From assembly GCA_002243285.1 (NCBI GenBank), contig CP022585.1, positions 3,646,641 to 3,710,640 of the forward strand: a stretch of 64,000 nucleotides of DNA, written 5' to 3'. A program made the translations under genes and the position numbers. Below are positions 44,222-53,343 of the stretch, piece after piece. The notes below the pieces were generated by a model. It was not told the DNA's origin, made no database searches, and saw nothing but the letters and a program-made list of their open reading frames with translations. The first letter of the stretch is position 1. Each line of letters opens with the position of its first letter. This stretch comes from Candidatus Fluviicola riflensis (lineage in GTDB: Bacteria; Bacteroidota; Bacteroidia; Flavobacteriales_D; Crocinitomicaceae).

Positions 44222-44836
44222 ATGAATCAAGTTTTGAAAACACTCCTCCTATTACTCATCTCCTGCAACTTAGCCTTCGGGCAGAAACACTCTCCCACCA
44301 TCGACAGCCTCATGACGCGCGATTTTCCTGTAAGTTCAAGGGAAGACGGCCGTTGGGTTTATCAGGCAAATACGGCGGCGATCAAATACATCGAAAAACC
44401 GGCGGTGCAGCAGGTTATTCCCAAGTATGCATTGTATGAAATGGAATTGGCCAATTTTCTGGGATATCATGTGAATAAATCCAAGTGTTTGGTGCTGATT
44501 GATTCTGTAAAGAGCAAATCGTTGTTGGTTGTTCCGATGTGGTACGGCGATATTAGTGAGAACTTTTTGGAGCTTTTCATCGGGAAACAGTTTGCCGATT
44601 CGGCTGCGCTAATGCAATTTACCACCGGTTTGCAGGAATTAATGCTTATCGGATCAACAGGCGCGTTTGAAATGCCGGTTTATACTTCAGACAAAATCGT
44701 GTTTGATTATACTTATGATGCCGGCGCGTCGGACAACGAAGTTTGGCGACATATTGAAATCATCATTGACGACAATAAAATCAAGCGGTTTACTTCGACC
44801 AATCCTAAAATGAACGAAACTGTCACAGTGCGGTGA
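44222..44836 (+). CDS. Secreted hypothetical protein
   Basis: 204 residues with a signal peptide (MNQVLKTLLLLLISCNLAFGQ) and a mixed alpha/beta mature part. A Cys in the hydrophobic core is not in a lipobox context. No family recognised. It is convergent with the membrane-bound regulator gene downstream. Confidence 0.65.
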   Translation: MNQVLKTLLLLLISCNLAFGQKHSPTIDSLMTRDFPVSSREDGRWVYQANTAAIKYIEKPAVQQVIPKYALYEMELANFLGYHVNKSKCLVLIDSVKSKSLLVVPMWYGDISENFLELFIGKQFADSAALMQFTTGLQELMLIGSTGAFEMPVYTSDKIVFDYTYDAGASDNEVWRHIEIIIDDNKIKRFTSTNPKMNETVTVR

Positions 44837-44947
44837 TTTCAGTTACTCTATTAGCCTTTCGCTTGTCACACAACATTCACCTTCTCCTAGATCATGCGCT
44901 GCCGTTAGGAGCGCTAAAAATCTGCGCATCTGTGGGAGAAAAGCTAA

Positions 44948-45856
44948 TCACCCATCCACCTCCAGAATATACCCACGACTGTGCACATTCACCAATCGCA
45001 CGCAGGGATCTGCTTCAAAGATCTTTCGGAGCTTGGAAACAAAAACATCCAGGCTACGACCCACAATCACACCTTCGTCTTCCCAGACTTTCGTGAGTGC
45101 AGCCCGTTCAATGATTTGATTGGGAGAAAGAGCAAACAAATACAGGAGTTTGGTCTGTTTGGCCGTAAGCCGGATTTGTTCGGGTCCCAGCATCAAATAA
45201 CGATCACGATAATGAAAACGGTAATTCGCCAGCACGATCACCGCCGCATCAGAACCTGCTTCCTTTAATTCGGCTATTTCAGCTGATTGTTTGCGGCTCC
45301 TGCGATTCTTTACCACTAAAATCACAATCACCAAAAACAGAATTGCTCCCGAAAAAAGTATTGGTATCCACAAGCCTGAAAACCGGTCTTGAGGTTGCAA
45401 CAATAATTCGATTGAATAACAATTTTCGGGTTGTTTGCGTTCGGAACACTGAGCCGTCGATCCGGATTTCGACACTTCACTCGTTTCAGACGCGGCTCCC
45501 ATTCTATAGGAATAAACCACTTGATCATGCTGACATTCAAGCACACGCACAATGTAATCAGAAGGCAACTGTTCAGCTTTTGCTACACGATGAATGGTTT
45601 TGACCAATGAATCAGGAACAAAAGCAAAACGCGCTTCAAACCGCAGGCGATAACCATCGGTTGCTAATCGTTCTACAGGCATTACCCGCGAAGTGCGATC
45701 TCCGGAAAGCAGCAGCACTTCATGGCCGATTTTGCGCATACTCACTTCGGTTTTCGCTTCCTGAAACGCGTCTGTTCCCACACTGGCATTCCACCACAAG
45801 AGCAAGGCTATTAAAAGCACAGTCAATCCCAAAGGCAGAAATATGATTCGTTTCAT
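44948..45856 (-). CDS. Membrane-anchored winged-helix (OmpR/PhoB-type) regulator
   Basis: 302 residues from ATG 45856. An N-terminal helix (about 2-22) and a second helix (about 165-187) enclose a periplasmic domain; the C-terminal cytoplasmic part (about 210-300) is a Trans_reg_C winged helix (LTAKQTKLLYLFALSPNQII, then a VFVSKLRKIF recognition helix and SRGYILE wing). No receiver domain. It is a ToxR-like one-component arrangement, but with the DNA-binding domain at the C-terminus. The signal is unknown; the divergent FKBP gene is a possible target. Confidence 0.8.
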   Translation of the reverse strand: MKRIIFLPLGLTVLLIALLLWWNASVGTDAFQEAKTEVSMRKIGHEVLLLSGDRTSRVMPVERLATDGYRLRFEARFAFVPDSLVKTIHRVAKAEQLPSDYIVRVLECQHDQVVYSYRMGAASETSEVSKSGSTAQCSERKQPENCYSIELLLQPQDRFSGLWIPILFSGAILFLVIVILVVKNRRSRKQSAEIAELKEAGSDAAVIVLANYRFHYRDRYLMLGPEQIRLTAKQTKLLYLFALSPNQIIERAALTKVWEDEGVIVGRSLDVFVSKLRKIFEADPCVRLVNVHSRGYILEVDG

Positions 45857-45992
45857 AGGCCCAAAGAAACACATTCAAGGCACATCCGTTCGTTTTTTAC
45901 ATAGTTTTTACATTTCGAAACGCCCTTTTTACACCCTTTTGTCTCAGATTGAAACGCTGTGACCTAGGTTTGTTGTTTCAAATACTTGTTTT

Positions 45993-46487
45993 ATGAAACT
46001 CACAATCAACACATTATTAGTGCTCGCCATTTTCGTAAGCAGCTGTAATACCGGTTCCGTTGCATCATCATCCAAAAATGAAATGGTCATTATTGAAACT
46101 GCTTCCGAAGCCCAACTCAATTATACCGTAACCAAACAAGGGAAAGGAAGTAGGTTAAAACCTCACGCTGAAATCCTGATCCATGAAACGATTCGGTATT
46201 TGAACGGAGAACAAGTGTTTTCTACCAAAACCATGGGGGCACCTTTGACAATCCGTTTGGGAAAGGGAACAATCGCATCCGGATTGGAAGAACGTTTTAT
46301 TGGAATGCGGGCCGGAGAAGTTCGGGAATTCACCATTCCTTCTTCCATGATCAAACGCCGGAAACTTCATCCGTTGATTTCTCCTGATGCAATCGTTGTC
46401 TATTCTATTGAACTGATCGGTTCACCCTTTCCGGGTTGGTTTCGGGGCGGATCGGTAAAAGGTTTCGATCCACAGGAAGGTTGTTAA
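45993..46487 (+). CDS. FKBP-type peptidyl-prolyl isomerase lipoprotein
   Basis: 164 residues. Lipoprotein signal (IFVSSC), then a short linker and an FKBP-like domain (about 50-145) with the order YLNGEQVF, GTIASGLEERFIGMRAGEVR and YSIELIG, the core FKBP strands. It accelerates proline isomerisation of envelope proteins. Divergent from the membrane regulator, with its own strong terminator. Confidence 0.8.
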   Translation: MKLTINTLLVLAIFVSSCNTGSVASSSKNEMVIIETASEAQLNYTVTKQGKGSRLKPHAEILIHETIRYLNGEQVFSTKTMGAPLTIRLGKGTIASGLEERFIGMRAGEVREFTIPSSMIKRRKLHPLISPDAIVVYSIELIGSPFPGWFRGGSVKGFDPQEGC

Positions 46488-47127
46488 TGATATATATATA
46501 GAGCGAGTGAAACCCCATACCTTCAAATATCATGGCGACTCTTAACATTCCCTTAAAATCAACAACAGGCAGATCGCGAAGCGGTTGGAATCCTGACGAA
46601 ACCGAAAAGGTATAAAACACAAAAAGCGGTCATCGGGCGATGTCCGCTTTTTGTCAACCTAACCTAACCACTATTCACTGAATAAGAAAACTGACATGAA
46701 AGTCAGCACTCTCGAATTCGTTACAAAGATGAGACTAATTCACTTAACTACAAAACGTTTGACTAAGAAAAATCACAAAAAAAATTAGTTTAACCTAAGT
46801 CGATGATGCATGTTCATTTTATTCATCTACAAATATGATCTATTTATAGACCGGTTAATGAAATTGAAAGAAGGCAAGCCGCAAAAGAGTTGAAATTCTA
46901 ACTCATTTCAATTAACCTTAATTTAACATTTTTTATTAGTTTGTTTTAAATAATTAACAAATTAGTAATGATTCACGAATCAACTAAATCGATTTATCTA
47001 ATTGAGATTCAAAGTGACATAACCCGCTTTTTTGCCTCACCCGGAGAACTTTAATTACTAAACCTAAATAAACACACCAAATCCATCATGTCCTAACCAG
47101 GAACTATTGCTTAAATTCGCAACACAG
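46488..47127. other. Long gene-free region
   Basis: 640 bases. Contains a bidirectional terminator (46621-46652) followed by AACCTAACCTAACCAC, the reverse complement of the GGTTAGGTTA stretch seen before the hairpin at 16681, and an AT-rich tract of about 400 bases with no frame I can support. A small leftward RNA ending at the terminator is possible because no leftward gene explains that orientation. Confidence 0.4.
46621..46652. terminator. Bidirectional terminator
   Basis: AAAAAGCGG / CCGCTTTTT with an inner CATC/GATG stem; A-run and T-run on opposite sides. It ends the FKBP transcript. Confidence 0.85.
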
Positions 47128-47610
47128 ATGGCAACAAAATATATCGAGATATTTACAGATGGCAGCGCCAGGGGAAACCCAGGCCCCGGTGGCTACGGAG
47201 CGTTGTTGCGTTTCAATGATAAGATCAAGGAACTTAGTGGCGGTTTCAGAAGAACCACCAACAACCGTATGGAATTGCTTGCTATTATTGTAGCACTTGA
47301 AGCTCTGAAAACCAATGAACTCCCGGTACGAATCTATTCCGACTCCAAATACGTGATCGATTCCATTACAAAAAAATGGGTTCATGGCTGGGTGAAAACC
47401 GGTTTTAAAGGAAAAAAGAACCGCGATTTATGGATGCGCTACCTTCCGTTGGAAAAACAATTCAACATCGAATTTATCTGGGTGAAAGGGCACAACGGCC
47501 ATCCGGAAAACGAACGATGCGATGTGCTGGCAGTCACCGCTGCGCTGGGAAGCAACCTGCAGGTTGATAACGTGTTTGAACAGGAGGAGAAAACAAATAA
47601 ATTGCTTTAA
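47128..47610 (+). CDS. rnhA: Ribonuclease HI
   Basis: 160 residues from ATG 47128 (an upstream ATG at 47107 would add 7 residues that the family lacks). It cuts RNA in RNA-DNA hybrids. The D-E-D-D catalytic set is visible: FTDGSARGNPGPGGYG (first Asp), NNRMELLA (Glu), YSDSKYVID (Asp) and NERCD (Asp); the basic handle KKWVHGW is present. Length and order are canonical. Confidence 0.95.
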   Translation: MATKYIEIFTDGSARGNPGPGGYGALLRFNDKIKELSGGFRRTTNNRMELLAIIVALEALKTNELPVRIYSDSKYVIDSITKKWVHGWVKTGFKGKKNRDLWMRYLPLEKQFNIEFIWVKGHNGHPENERCDVLAVTAALGSNLQVDNVFEQEEKTNKLL

Positions 47611-47631
47611 GCATTTTATATCTTACTTTTT

Positions 47632-47994
47632 TCTTGATAAAAAAGTAAGCAAAAAACGCTTTTGCGCAATACCAGATTTCGGCGAAATCTCAACTATTGG
47701 GAACGAAGGAAAACCATTTAGAACCAATTCTCCGAATGTGCTCAAGTGTTTTTCAATGATTTGATAAATCGGAGTACTGCAGGAACCGGCCCTTATATCG
47801 AACTTGTAGAAAACAAAGTGATGTGAAACGTAGCCAAACCCCTGTTTGAGCACAGCCATCGGGTTGTTTGCAAAACAATCCGCGAATGGCGTTTTGCAAG
47901 TTGGGTGCGGCAGTGAAACGAGCTGTAGTTTTCAAAAGGTTGATATACGGCCTAGACTTTTTTGCTACTTTTTTCGGCAATGGAATAAAAGTAG
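47632..47994. repeat. MITE-like element, copy B with terminal inverted repeats
   Basis: 363 bp. The left end CTTACTTTTTTCTTG (from 47632) continues to AAAAAAGTAAGCAAAAAA; the right end, read on the other strand, is CTACTTTTATTCCATTG continuing to AAAAAAGTAGCAAAAAAG, giving imperfect terminal inverted repeats of about 35 bp. No transposase frame inside. The body matches copy A at 42510-42781. Confidence 0.75.
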
Positions 47995-48007
47995 GCTCAA
48001 AGTAAAT

Positions 48008-48685
48008 TCAATGCGATTGAAACGCTAAACAAGCCTTCACAAACGTATACACCAGCGGATGCGGCAAATCGCGTGTTGAGCTGATCTGCGGACAAAAACC
48101 ACAGGCCACAAAAAAGTCCTGCTGTTTCAAACTCACAATTTCAGGTTCTTCAAACTGATTATAAGCTTCGATGTCGATACTTTGTTCTACCAGCGCATCA
48201 ATCAGCTGCGGATACATGCTGTAGCGCGTAGCAGTCAATTCTTCCGGACTTCTCATTTCGTAGAGATGAATGATCGACGAAGTATGAGGTTCGATGAACA
48301 AACGTTCAAAAGAATTCCCTTCAACCAAGTTGTCTGAAATGAGTTTTTCGCCGTTGGCATTGAGATTGTTTCGTTGAATCAGTACGTCCATCAACGCTCT
48401 GAAACCTTCCCCGGTAATAAACACCGGAATGGAACGCTGCAACAGCAATTCAACTACTCCGTTTAAATAAAATTGGTTCAGATAAGGACCCGGAGCGACC
48501 CACAAGCCATCATAGGCATCAAACTGGTTCGGTTTCATCGAAAGTACCTCACTCAGTTTCAGCCAGTAATAAGACATCTCGATCTCCAAAAAACGCTCGG
48601 CATGGTCCAGAGCGAGATTGGTAGCATGATGAGTGTTATACGTGAAGTTAAAATCACCAATAATTCCTATTCTTACTTGCTGCAT
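48008..48685 (-). CDS. Catalytically dead GATase1 (CTP-synthase-like) protein
   Basis: 225 residues. The fold is that of the CTP-synthase glutaminase domain: VRIGIIGDFNFTYNTHHATN at the start, YDGLWVAPGPY at 58-68, and LPHPLVY near the end. The nucleophile motif GTCGGFQ is replaced by TGEGFRA (91-97) and the catalytic HPE by CPQ (FCPQ), so all three triad residues are absent. It cannot be a glutaminase; a regulatory or ligand-binding role is inferred. It forms its own unit ended on the far side by MITE copy B. Confidence 0.8.
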   Translation of the reverse strand: MQQVRIGIIGDFNFTYNTHHATNLALDHAERFLEIEMSYYWLKLSEVLSMKPNQFDAYDGLWVAPGPYLNQFYLNGVVELLLQRSIPVFITGEGFRALMDVLIQRNNLNANGEKLISDNLVEGNSFERLFIEPHTSSIIHLYEMRSPEELTATRYSMYPQLIDALVEQSIDIEAYNQFEEPEIVSLKQQDFFVACGFCPQISSTRDLPHPLVYTFVKACLAFQSH

Positions 48686-48701
48686 GCTCTTAATTTGGCA
48701 G

Positions 48702-48737
48702 AAAAAAAGCCATCCGACTGTTGTGGATGGCTTTTTT
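48702..48737. terminator. Bidirectional terminator
   Basis: AAAAAAGCCATCC / GGATGGCTTTTTT stem with a 9-base loop; terminates the leftward lipoprotein gene at 48751. Confidence 0.85.
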
Positions 48738-48750
48738 CAATTCATTTTTT

Positions 48751-49368
48751 TTAGCGTTGAAACCAGCCGTCGAAGACAGCGTCTTCAATCAATAATGAGT
48801 ATGTATCCGGACCAACAGTTCGGTAAACCGTACAATTGAAGGTACATCTGAATTTCGAATAATCACCTGAAACATCTGATTCCTGCTGTACATTGGAGAA
48901 TACAACACTTTGTGGATCGGGAGAAGCCGGATCGGATGTCCAAATATTCCCAAAACCATCGCGGTAAGTCACCTCGAAACCAGATGATCCGCCAATCGAA
49001 TATGCAGGTGTTAATGTAGAAGTGAAGAAGTTATTGAACAACGTCAAAGTGGGGTCACCTGATAACGATGCGTCCCAAATAATGCTGCCCAATGACAATT
49101 TGATCGAAACCAACGTTTGCTCCGATTTAAAATCGGCGAAATATACAGCTGAAGAAGGTTGAGGAGAAGGAAGAATGATCTTCGCTTTCGTTGTTTCAAG
49201 GAAATATCCCTCCACGTTTTGCGTCAACTCGACATCTGTTCCGTTGATTGTACCTTCAAAATGTGCCTGCAAATCAGCCTCAGGAGTAGGTGCGGGAATA
49301 ATTTCGTGATCCGGGCAACCTGCTAAAAAAACAGATCCGAATAAAAATAAAAATGCAATTTTTTTCAT
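48751..49368 (-). CDS. Lipoprotein, hypothetical
   Basis: 205 residues. Lipobox VFLAGC at about 13-18 followed by PDHEIIPAPTPE linker and a beta-rich domain with aromatic strands; two Cys near the C-terminus (RCTFNC). Surface or periplasmic lipoprotein of unknown function, similar in general form to Bacteroidota beta-sandwich lipoproteins. Confidence 0.75.
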   Translation of the reverse strand: MKKIAFLFLFGSVFLAGCPDHEIIPAPTPEADLQAHFEGTINGTDVELTQNVEGYFLETTKAKIILPSPQPSSAVYFADFKSEQTLVSIKLSLGSIIWDASLSGDPTLTLFNNFFTSTLTPAYSIGGSSGFEVTYRDGFGNIWTSDPASPDPQSVVFSNVQQESDVSGDYSKFRCTFNCTVYRTVGPDTYSLLIEDAVFDGWFQR

Positions 49369-49475
49369 GGTGTAGTACGTTTCAAACCAAACTGTTCTTA
49401 TTGAACTTGACCCGAAAATACAACTTTTTTTTTAATTACTAAATTTCGTTGGTTTTCACACAACTCTGTTCGCTT

Positions 49476-49793
49476 TTACGCACGTAATAAACGCACCCGC
49501 TCAGGTAATACATATAGTGGTAAAAATACCGGCTGGCTATGTACTGCATCTAGCTGCATGTGATATACCGAACCACCATCAGGCAACTTGATCTCATTCC
49601 AGTTTTCAAAATCCAACTCGATCTCACGGCATGTTAATTCATTCATCAACTGATTCATCGCAGTAGCAGAAAGCACCATTTCCGTTGTATAATGCTCACC
49701 ATTCTCATAAACCGTGCAGCTCAAAATTGCTTCTTCGGAATTGCTTTCCATTTGTAAACTATTCAAAAGGATGCTGTCAAAAAGTGTATTCAT
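49476..49793 (-). CDS. Hypothetical cytoplasmic protein
   Basis: 105 residues, acidic, alpha/beta, no signal peptide. No family recognised. Divergent from the aminopeptidase gene; the intergenic region of 198 bases presumably holds both promoters. Confidence 0.55.
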   Translation of the reverse strand: MNTLFDSILLNSLQMESNSEEAILSCTVYENGEHYTTEMVLSATAMNQLMNELTCREIELDFENWNEIKLPDGGSVYHMQLDAVHSQPVFLPLYVLPERVRLLRA

Positions 49794-49991
49794 GTTTTCC
49801 GTGTTTGTTGAAGCAAAGTTGAGGCCAGAAGAACGTAATCTATTTACGTAGTTCTAAAAAAATGAAAAAAATTTCTTACTTGTCCATTTTTTCCGGAAAT
49901 CAGGCAAAAACGGTGTTTTACGCTTTAACACACAATCATCAATGCAAAAAAACCGTACTTTCAGCACTCCTTTTTAAAGAACTTGTTTGAT

Positions 49992-51284
49992 ATGAAATAC
50001 CATTCTATTGACTCCCAACTCTTTATTGCCAACCGCAAAAAGTTTGTGCAGCATATGCTTCCGAATGCAGTGGCAGTGTTCAATTCCAACGATATTTACC
50101 CTGTAAGTGCCGACGCGACCATGCCTTTTCAGCAGCATCGCGATATTTTTTACCTTACGGGTGCCGACCAGGAAGAAAGTGTATTGGTGTTGTTTCCGAA
50201 TGCCTCCAATCCTGCGCACCGGGAAATTCTTTTCCTGCGTGAAACAAACGATCACATTGCCGTTTGGGAAGGCGCCAAACTCACCAAAGAGCAGGCAACG
50301 ACCGTTTCGGGAATAAAAACCGTGATGTGGATCCAACAATTCCCGGTTACTTTCAAACAATTAATGGCCGAAGCAACAGGAATTTACCTCAATACGAATG
50401 AACATTTGCGTGCCGATACAACCGTTCAGACACGCGAAGACCGCTTCATTATCGATGTCAAACAAAATTATCCGGCACACCAGGTACACAAAAGTGCGCC
50501 GATTATGCACCGCATCCGTTCGGTAAAAGAATCTATCGAACTGGAATTGATGCAAAACGCCTGTAACATTACCGAAAAAGGCTTCAGACGGTTGCTTGGC
50601 TTTGTGAAACCGGGTGTTTGGGAATACGAAATTGAAGCGGAATTGTCGCATGAATTTCTCTGCAACCGCTCAAAAGGATTTGCTTACACACCGATCATCG
50701 CTTCGGGTAAAAATGCCTGTGTACTGCATTACATCGAAAACAATCAGCAATGCCAAAACGGTGACGTGATCTTGCTGGATGTTGCGGCCGAATACGCCAA
50801 TTATTCCTCCGATCTTACGCGTTGCCTGCCGGTAAATGGTCGTTTTACTGATCGCCAAAGAGCTGTCTACGATGCGGTTTTACGTGTAAAAAACGGCGCA
50901 CAGTCAATGTTGGTGGCAGGAACCATTATGGCCGAATACCACAAGGAAGTCGGCAAACTGATGGAAAACGAATTGCTTGGATTAAAACTGATTGACAACA
51001 CCGACATTAAAAACCAGGACCCGAACTGGCCGGCGTATAAAAAATACTTCATGCACGGAACTTCGCATTTCCTGGGACTCGACACACACGATGTAGGACT
51101 TTGGCACGAACCAATCAAAGCTGGAATGGTTTTTACCTGTGAACCAGGAATTTACATTCCGGAAGAAGGTTTGGGAATTCGGTTGGAAGACGACGTGGTG
51201 GTACAGGAATCGGGAGCACCATTTAACCTGATGGGCAACATTCCAATCGAAGCCGACGAAATAGAAACACTGATGAATGCTTAA
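49992..51284 (+). CDS. pepP: Xaa-Pro aminopeptidase (M24B)
   Basis: 430 residues from ATG 49992; a TTG at 49983 is in frame but less likely. It removes N-terminal residues preceding proline. Creatinase-like N-terminal domain (about 1-165), then the pita-bread M24 domain with metal ligands in order: LLDVAAEYANYSSD (two Asp), HGTSHFLGLDTHD (His), FTCEPGIYIPE (Glu), IRLEDDVVV (Glu). TACTTTCA at 49956-49963 is a one-mismatch -7 box. The alpha/beta hydrolase gene starts 8 bases after the stop. Confidence 0.92.
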   Translation: MKYHSIDSQLFIANRKKFVQHMLPNAVAVFNSNDIYPVSADATMPFQQHRDIFYLTGADQEESVLVLFPNASNPAHREILFLRETNDHIAVWEGAKLTKEQATTVSGIKTVMWIQQFPVTFKQLMAEATGIYLNTNEHLRADTTVQTREDRFIIDVKQNYPAHQVHKSAPIMHRIRSVKESIELELMQNACNITEKGFRRLLGFVKPGVWEYEIEAELSHEFLCNRSKGFAYTPIIASGKNACVLHYIENNQQCQNGDVILLDVAAEYANYSSDLTRCLPVNGRFTDRQRAVYDAVLRVKNGAQSMLVAGTIMAEYHKEVGKLMENELLGLKLIDNTDIKNQDPNWPAYKKYFMHGTSHFLGLDTHDVGLWHEPIKAGMVFTCEPGIYIPEEGLGIRLEDDVVVQESGAPFNLMGNIPIEADEIETLMNA

Positions 51285-51292
51285 GTATTCGC

Positions 51293-52054
51293 ATGAATAA
51301 CCATTCAGATATGTTGCACCACAGGATTTCCGGAAACGGAGATCCTGTCGTTTTTTTACACGGTTTCATGGAAGACAATTCCATGTGGGAACAATTTCTG
51401 CCGCACTTTCAACACAAAACCTGCATTCTTATCGACCTCCACGGTCATGGAAAGAGTTTTTTCAATCCGGAACTTCCGCGCGAAATAAACGTCATGGCGC
51501 AGCAGGTTCGCACTACACTGGACAAACTCTCGATTTCAAGTTACCAATTGGTTGGACATTCACTTGGTGGGTATGTTGGCTGCGAATTATTGAAAACAGA
51601 TCCGTTGCTGGAACATTTAATCCTGTTTCATTCACATCCATGGCCTGATTCTCCGGCAAAAAAAACAGATCGCGACCGCGTGAGCAAACTGGTTTTAACG
51701 AAATCTGTGTTCTTCATTCGTGAAGCCATTCCCAATCTCTTTGCGTTTCCAACACAGCAACAAGGCGCGATTAAAACGTATTGTGATATCGCCGAACGCA
51801 TGCATCCCGAAGCCATTGCCTGGTCGACTATTGCCATGCGTAACCGTGGTTCTTCGGAACAAATCCTGAAAGATAGACCAGAAAATGTTTCCATCATCCA
51901 GGGGCAGCTTGATCCGCTGATTCCCAATCTGCAACTGCGCACCTTTGCCGAAAACCACCGAATTGGTTTTTACGAAATTCCCCGCTGTGGCCACATGGGA
52001 CAGGTTGAAGCTCCTGAAAACAGCATCGCGTTGCTTTCCATGATTTTGGGGTAA
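51293..52054 (+). CDS. Alpha/beta hydrolase
   Basis: 253 residues with the hydrolase-fold signatures: oxyanion strand VVFLHGFMEDNSMW, nucleophile elbow GHSLGG (Ser about 84), acid strand IQGQLDPLIP (Asp) and catalytic His in RCGHMGQVE. Substrate unknown; similar proteins are esterases or MenH-like enzymes. Forms an operon with the upstream aminopeptidase. Confidence 0.88.
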   Translation: MNNHSDMLHHRISGNGDPVVFLHGFMEDNSMWEQFLPHFQHKTCILIDLHGHGKSFFNPELPREINVMAQQVRTTLDKLSISSYQLVGHSLGGYVGCELLKTDPLLEHLILFHSHPWPDSPAKKTDRDRVSKLVLTKSVFFIREAIPNLFAFPTQQQGAIKTYCDIAERMHPEAIAWSTIAMRNRGSSEQILKDRPENVSIIQGQLDPLIPNLQLRTFAENHRIGFYEIPRCGHMGQVEAPENSIALLSMILG

Positions 52055-52096
52055 CGATTATACTTCGCTACACTCGTACAATCACAATGATCTTTT

Positions 52097-52183
52097 TCCC
52101 ACGAATGCACGAATTTTTTGCGTGCCTAACGGACACGCTTTTTATATTGGGCGAGTGCGTTAGCCGAGCTGTAATTCGTGGGA
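52097..52183. repeat. Small inverted-repeat element
   Basis: TCCCACGAAT (52097-52106) and ATTCGTGGGA (52174-52183) are perfect 10-bp terminal inverted repeats around an interior with CACGAAT and GTGCG words. This type of CACGAATGCACGAAT element is common in Bacteroidota chromosomes. No coding capacity. Confidence 0.6.
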
Positions 52184-52233
52184 AACAAGACAGTTAAATG
52201 TAAAGTAATTGGAGCTTTCCGCAATTTATGGAC

Positions 52234-52258
52234 AAAAAAAGACGAGCTCTCACTCGTC
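52234..52258 (-). terminator. Terminator of the leftward mini-transcript
   Basis: GACGAG / CTCGTC stem with a T-run on the minus strand, 23 bases beyond the stop of the 18-codon ORF. Confidence 0.65.
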
Positions 52259-52280
52259 AGTCGTTTTATAGGATTTTCAG

Positions 52281-52337
52281 TTAATTACCATTGTCAACAA
52301 AAATCCAGGCAGAAAAAAGAACGTACTGTTTCATCAT
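52281..52337 (-). CDS. Mini-ORF, 18 residues
   Basis: ATGATGAAACAG... to TAA encodes MMKQYVLFSAWIFVDNGN, a short hydrophobic peptide. It lies alone in an intergenic region and is followed by a good terminator in the same direction, which is the main reason to list it. Promoter not clear. Could be a sRNA with a chance ORF. Confidence 0.3.
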   Translation of the reverse strand: MMKQYVLFSAWIFVDNGN

Positions 52338-52557
52338 GTATTTTGGGTTAAAGATTCATGTTAAAATTAAAATCTCATTCGAAAGAAATCTTTAAAAAAA
52401 CTTTAACCGTACCAATGATTGATCTATCCTTTCCAGAACGTTGTTCAACGGTTCAAAATCAGGAATGAATGGTTTGAATTCAACCCTGCGATTAAAAATA
52501 TTACGTATTTTCGAAAGCGAAGGTACACTGTACCCTACTTATGCTAAAAACTAGAAC

Positions 52558-53343
52558 ATGGAAACAACCAGATTGCGCGCACTAATTGTAGATGACGAAG
52601 AATACGCGAGAAAAAACCTCATGATGATGATCGACGATTTCTGCCCGGAAATCGAAGTGATCGGTGAAGCCTCGGGAAAAGAACAGGCAAAAGCACTGAT
52701 CGCAGCCGCCAAACCTGATGTTGTCTTTTTGGATATCCGAATGCCCAGCGGAGCCGAAGGTTTTGAATTGCTTGAAGAAGTAGAGGAAAAGAACTTTTTG
52801 GTCGTTTTCGTTACCGCTTTTAAAGATTACGCTATTCGGGCATTCAACGCCAGCGCAGTTTACTACTTACTGAAACCGATTGATATTGACGATTTGCGCA
52901 CTGCCGCCGAAAAACTGGTAGAAGCGAAAAATATCTTCGGGCAGGATCCTGAAAATTATACCACATATTTCAGAAGCTTGCGCAATCTTTCGGACCAGTT
53001 ATTGCGCAACAAACCGAACAGCCGCATTGCCATCAGTCACACAAAAGGACTCAAAATAGTTGAAGACAATACCATTACGCACCTGGAAGCTAGTGGAAAC
53101 TGCACCACGATTTATTTCGAAGACGGCACGCGCTACCTCGATACACGAACGCTTAAGATCTACGAAAACATCCTGGATCCGGCAAAATTCTTCCGTGTGC
53201 ACAAATCGCATATCATCAACCTGAACCGGTTGGTGGAATACCTGAATGAAGACGGACATTTTGCTGTGCTGAAAGGCGGATTACGCATTCCGGTAGCACG
53301 AAACCGTGTCACCGACTTTGTGAAAATGCTCAAAGAAGGATGA
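52558..53343 (+). CDS. LytTR response regulator
   Basis: 261 residues. Receiver domain (1-120) with acidic pocket VDDEE at 11-15, phospho-acceptor Asp59 in VVFLDIRMP, conserved Thr/Lys in VTAF and LLKPI; LytTR DNA-binding domain at about 155-260 (ISHTKGLKIVEDNTITHLEA, FFRVHKSHIINL). Overlaps the kinase gene by 4 bases (ATGA), so the pair is a two-component system. Confidence 0.93.
   Translation: METTRLRALIVDDEEYARKNLMMMIDDFCPEIEVIGEASGKEQAKALIAAAKPDVVFLDIRMPSGAEGFELLEEVEEKNFLVVFVTAFKDYAIRAFNASAVYYLLKPIDIDDLRTAAEKLVEAKNIFGQDPENYTTYFRSLRNLSDQLLRNKPNSRIAISHTKGLKIVEDNTITHLEASGNCTTIYFEDGTRYLDTRTLKIYENILDPAKFFRVHKSHIINLNRLVEYLNEDGHFAVLKGGLRIPVARNRVTDFVKMLKEG

Larger units (their letters stand above)
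52055..52557. other. Gene-poor region with inverted-repeat element and mini-transcript
   Basis: 503 bases. Holds an inverted-repeat element (52097-52183), a leftward mini-ORF with terminator (52281-52337 and 52234-52258) and the promoter region of the LytTR response regulator. The last 200 bases are AT-rich with no supported gene. Confidence 0.5.
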
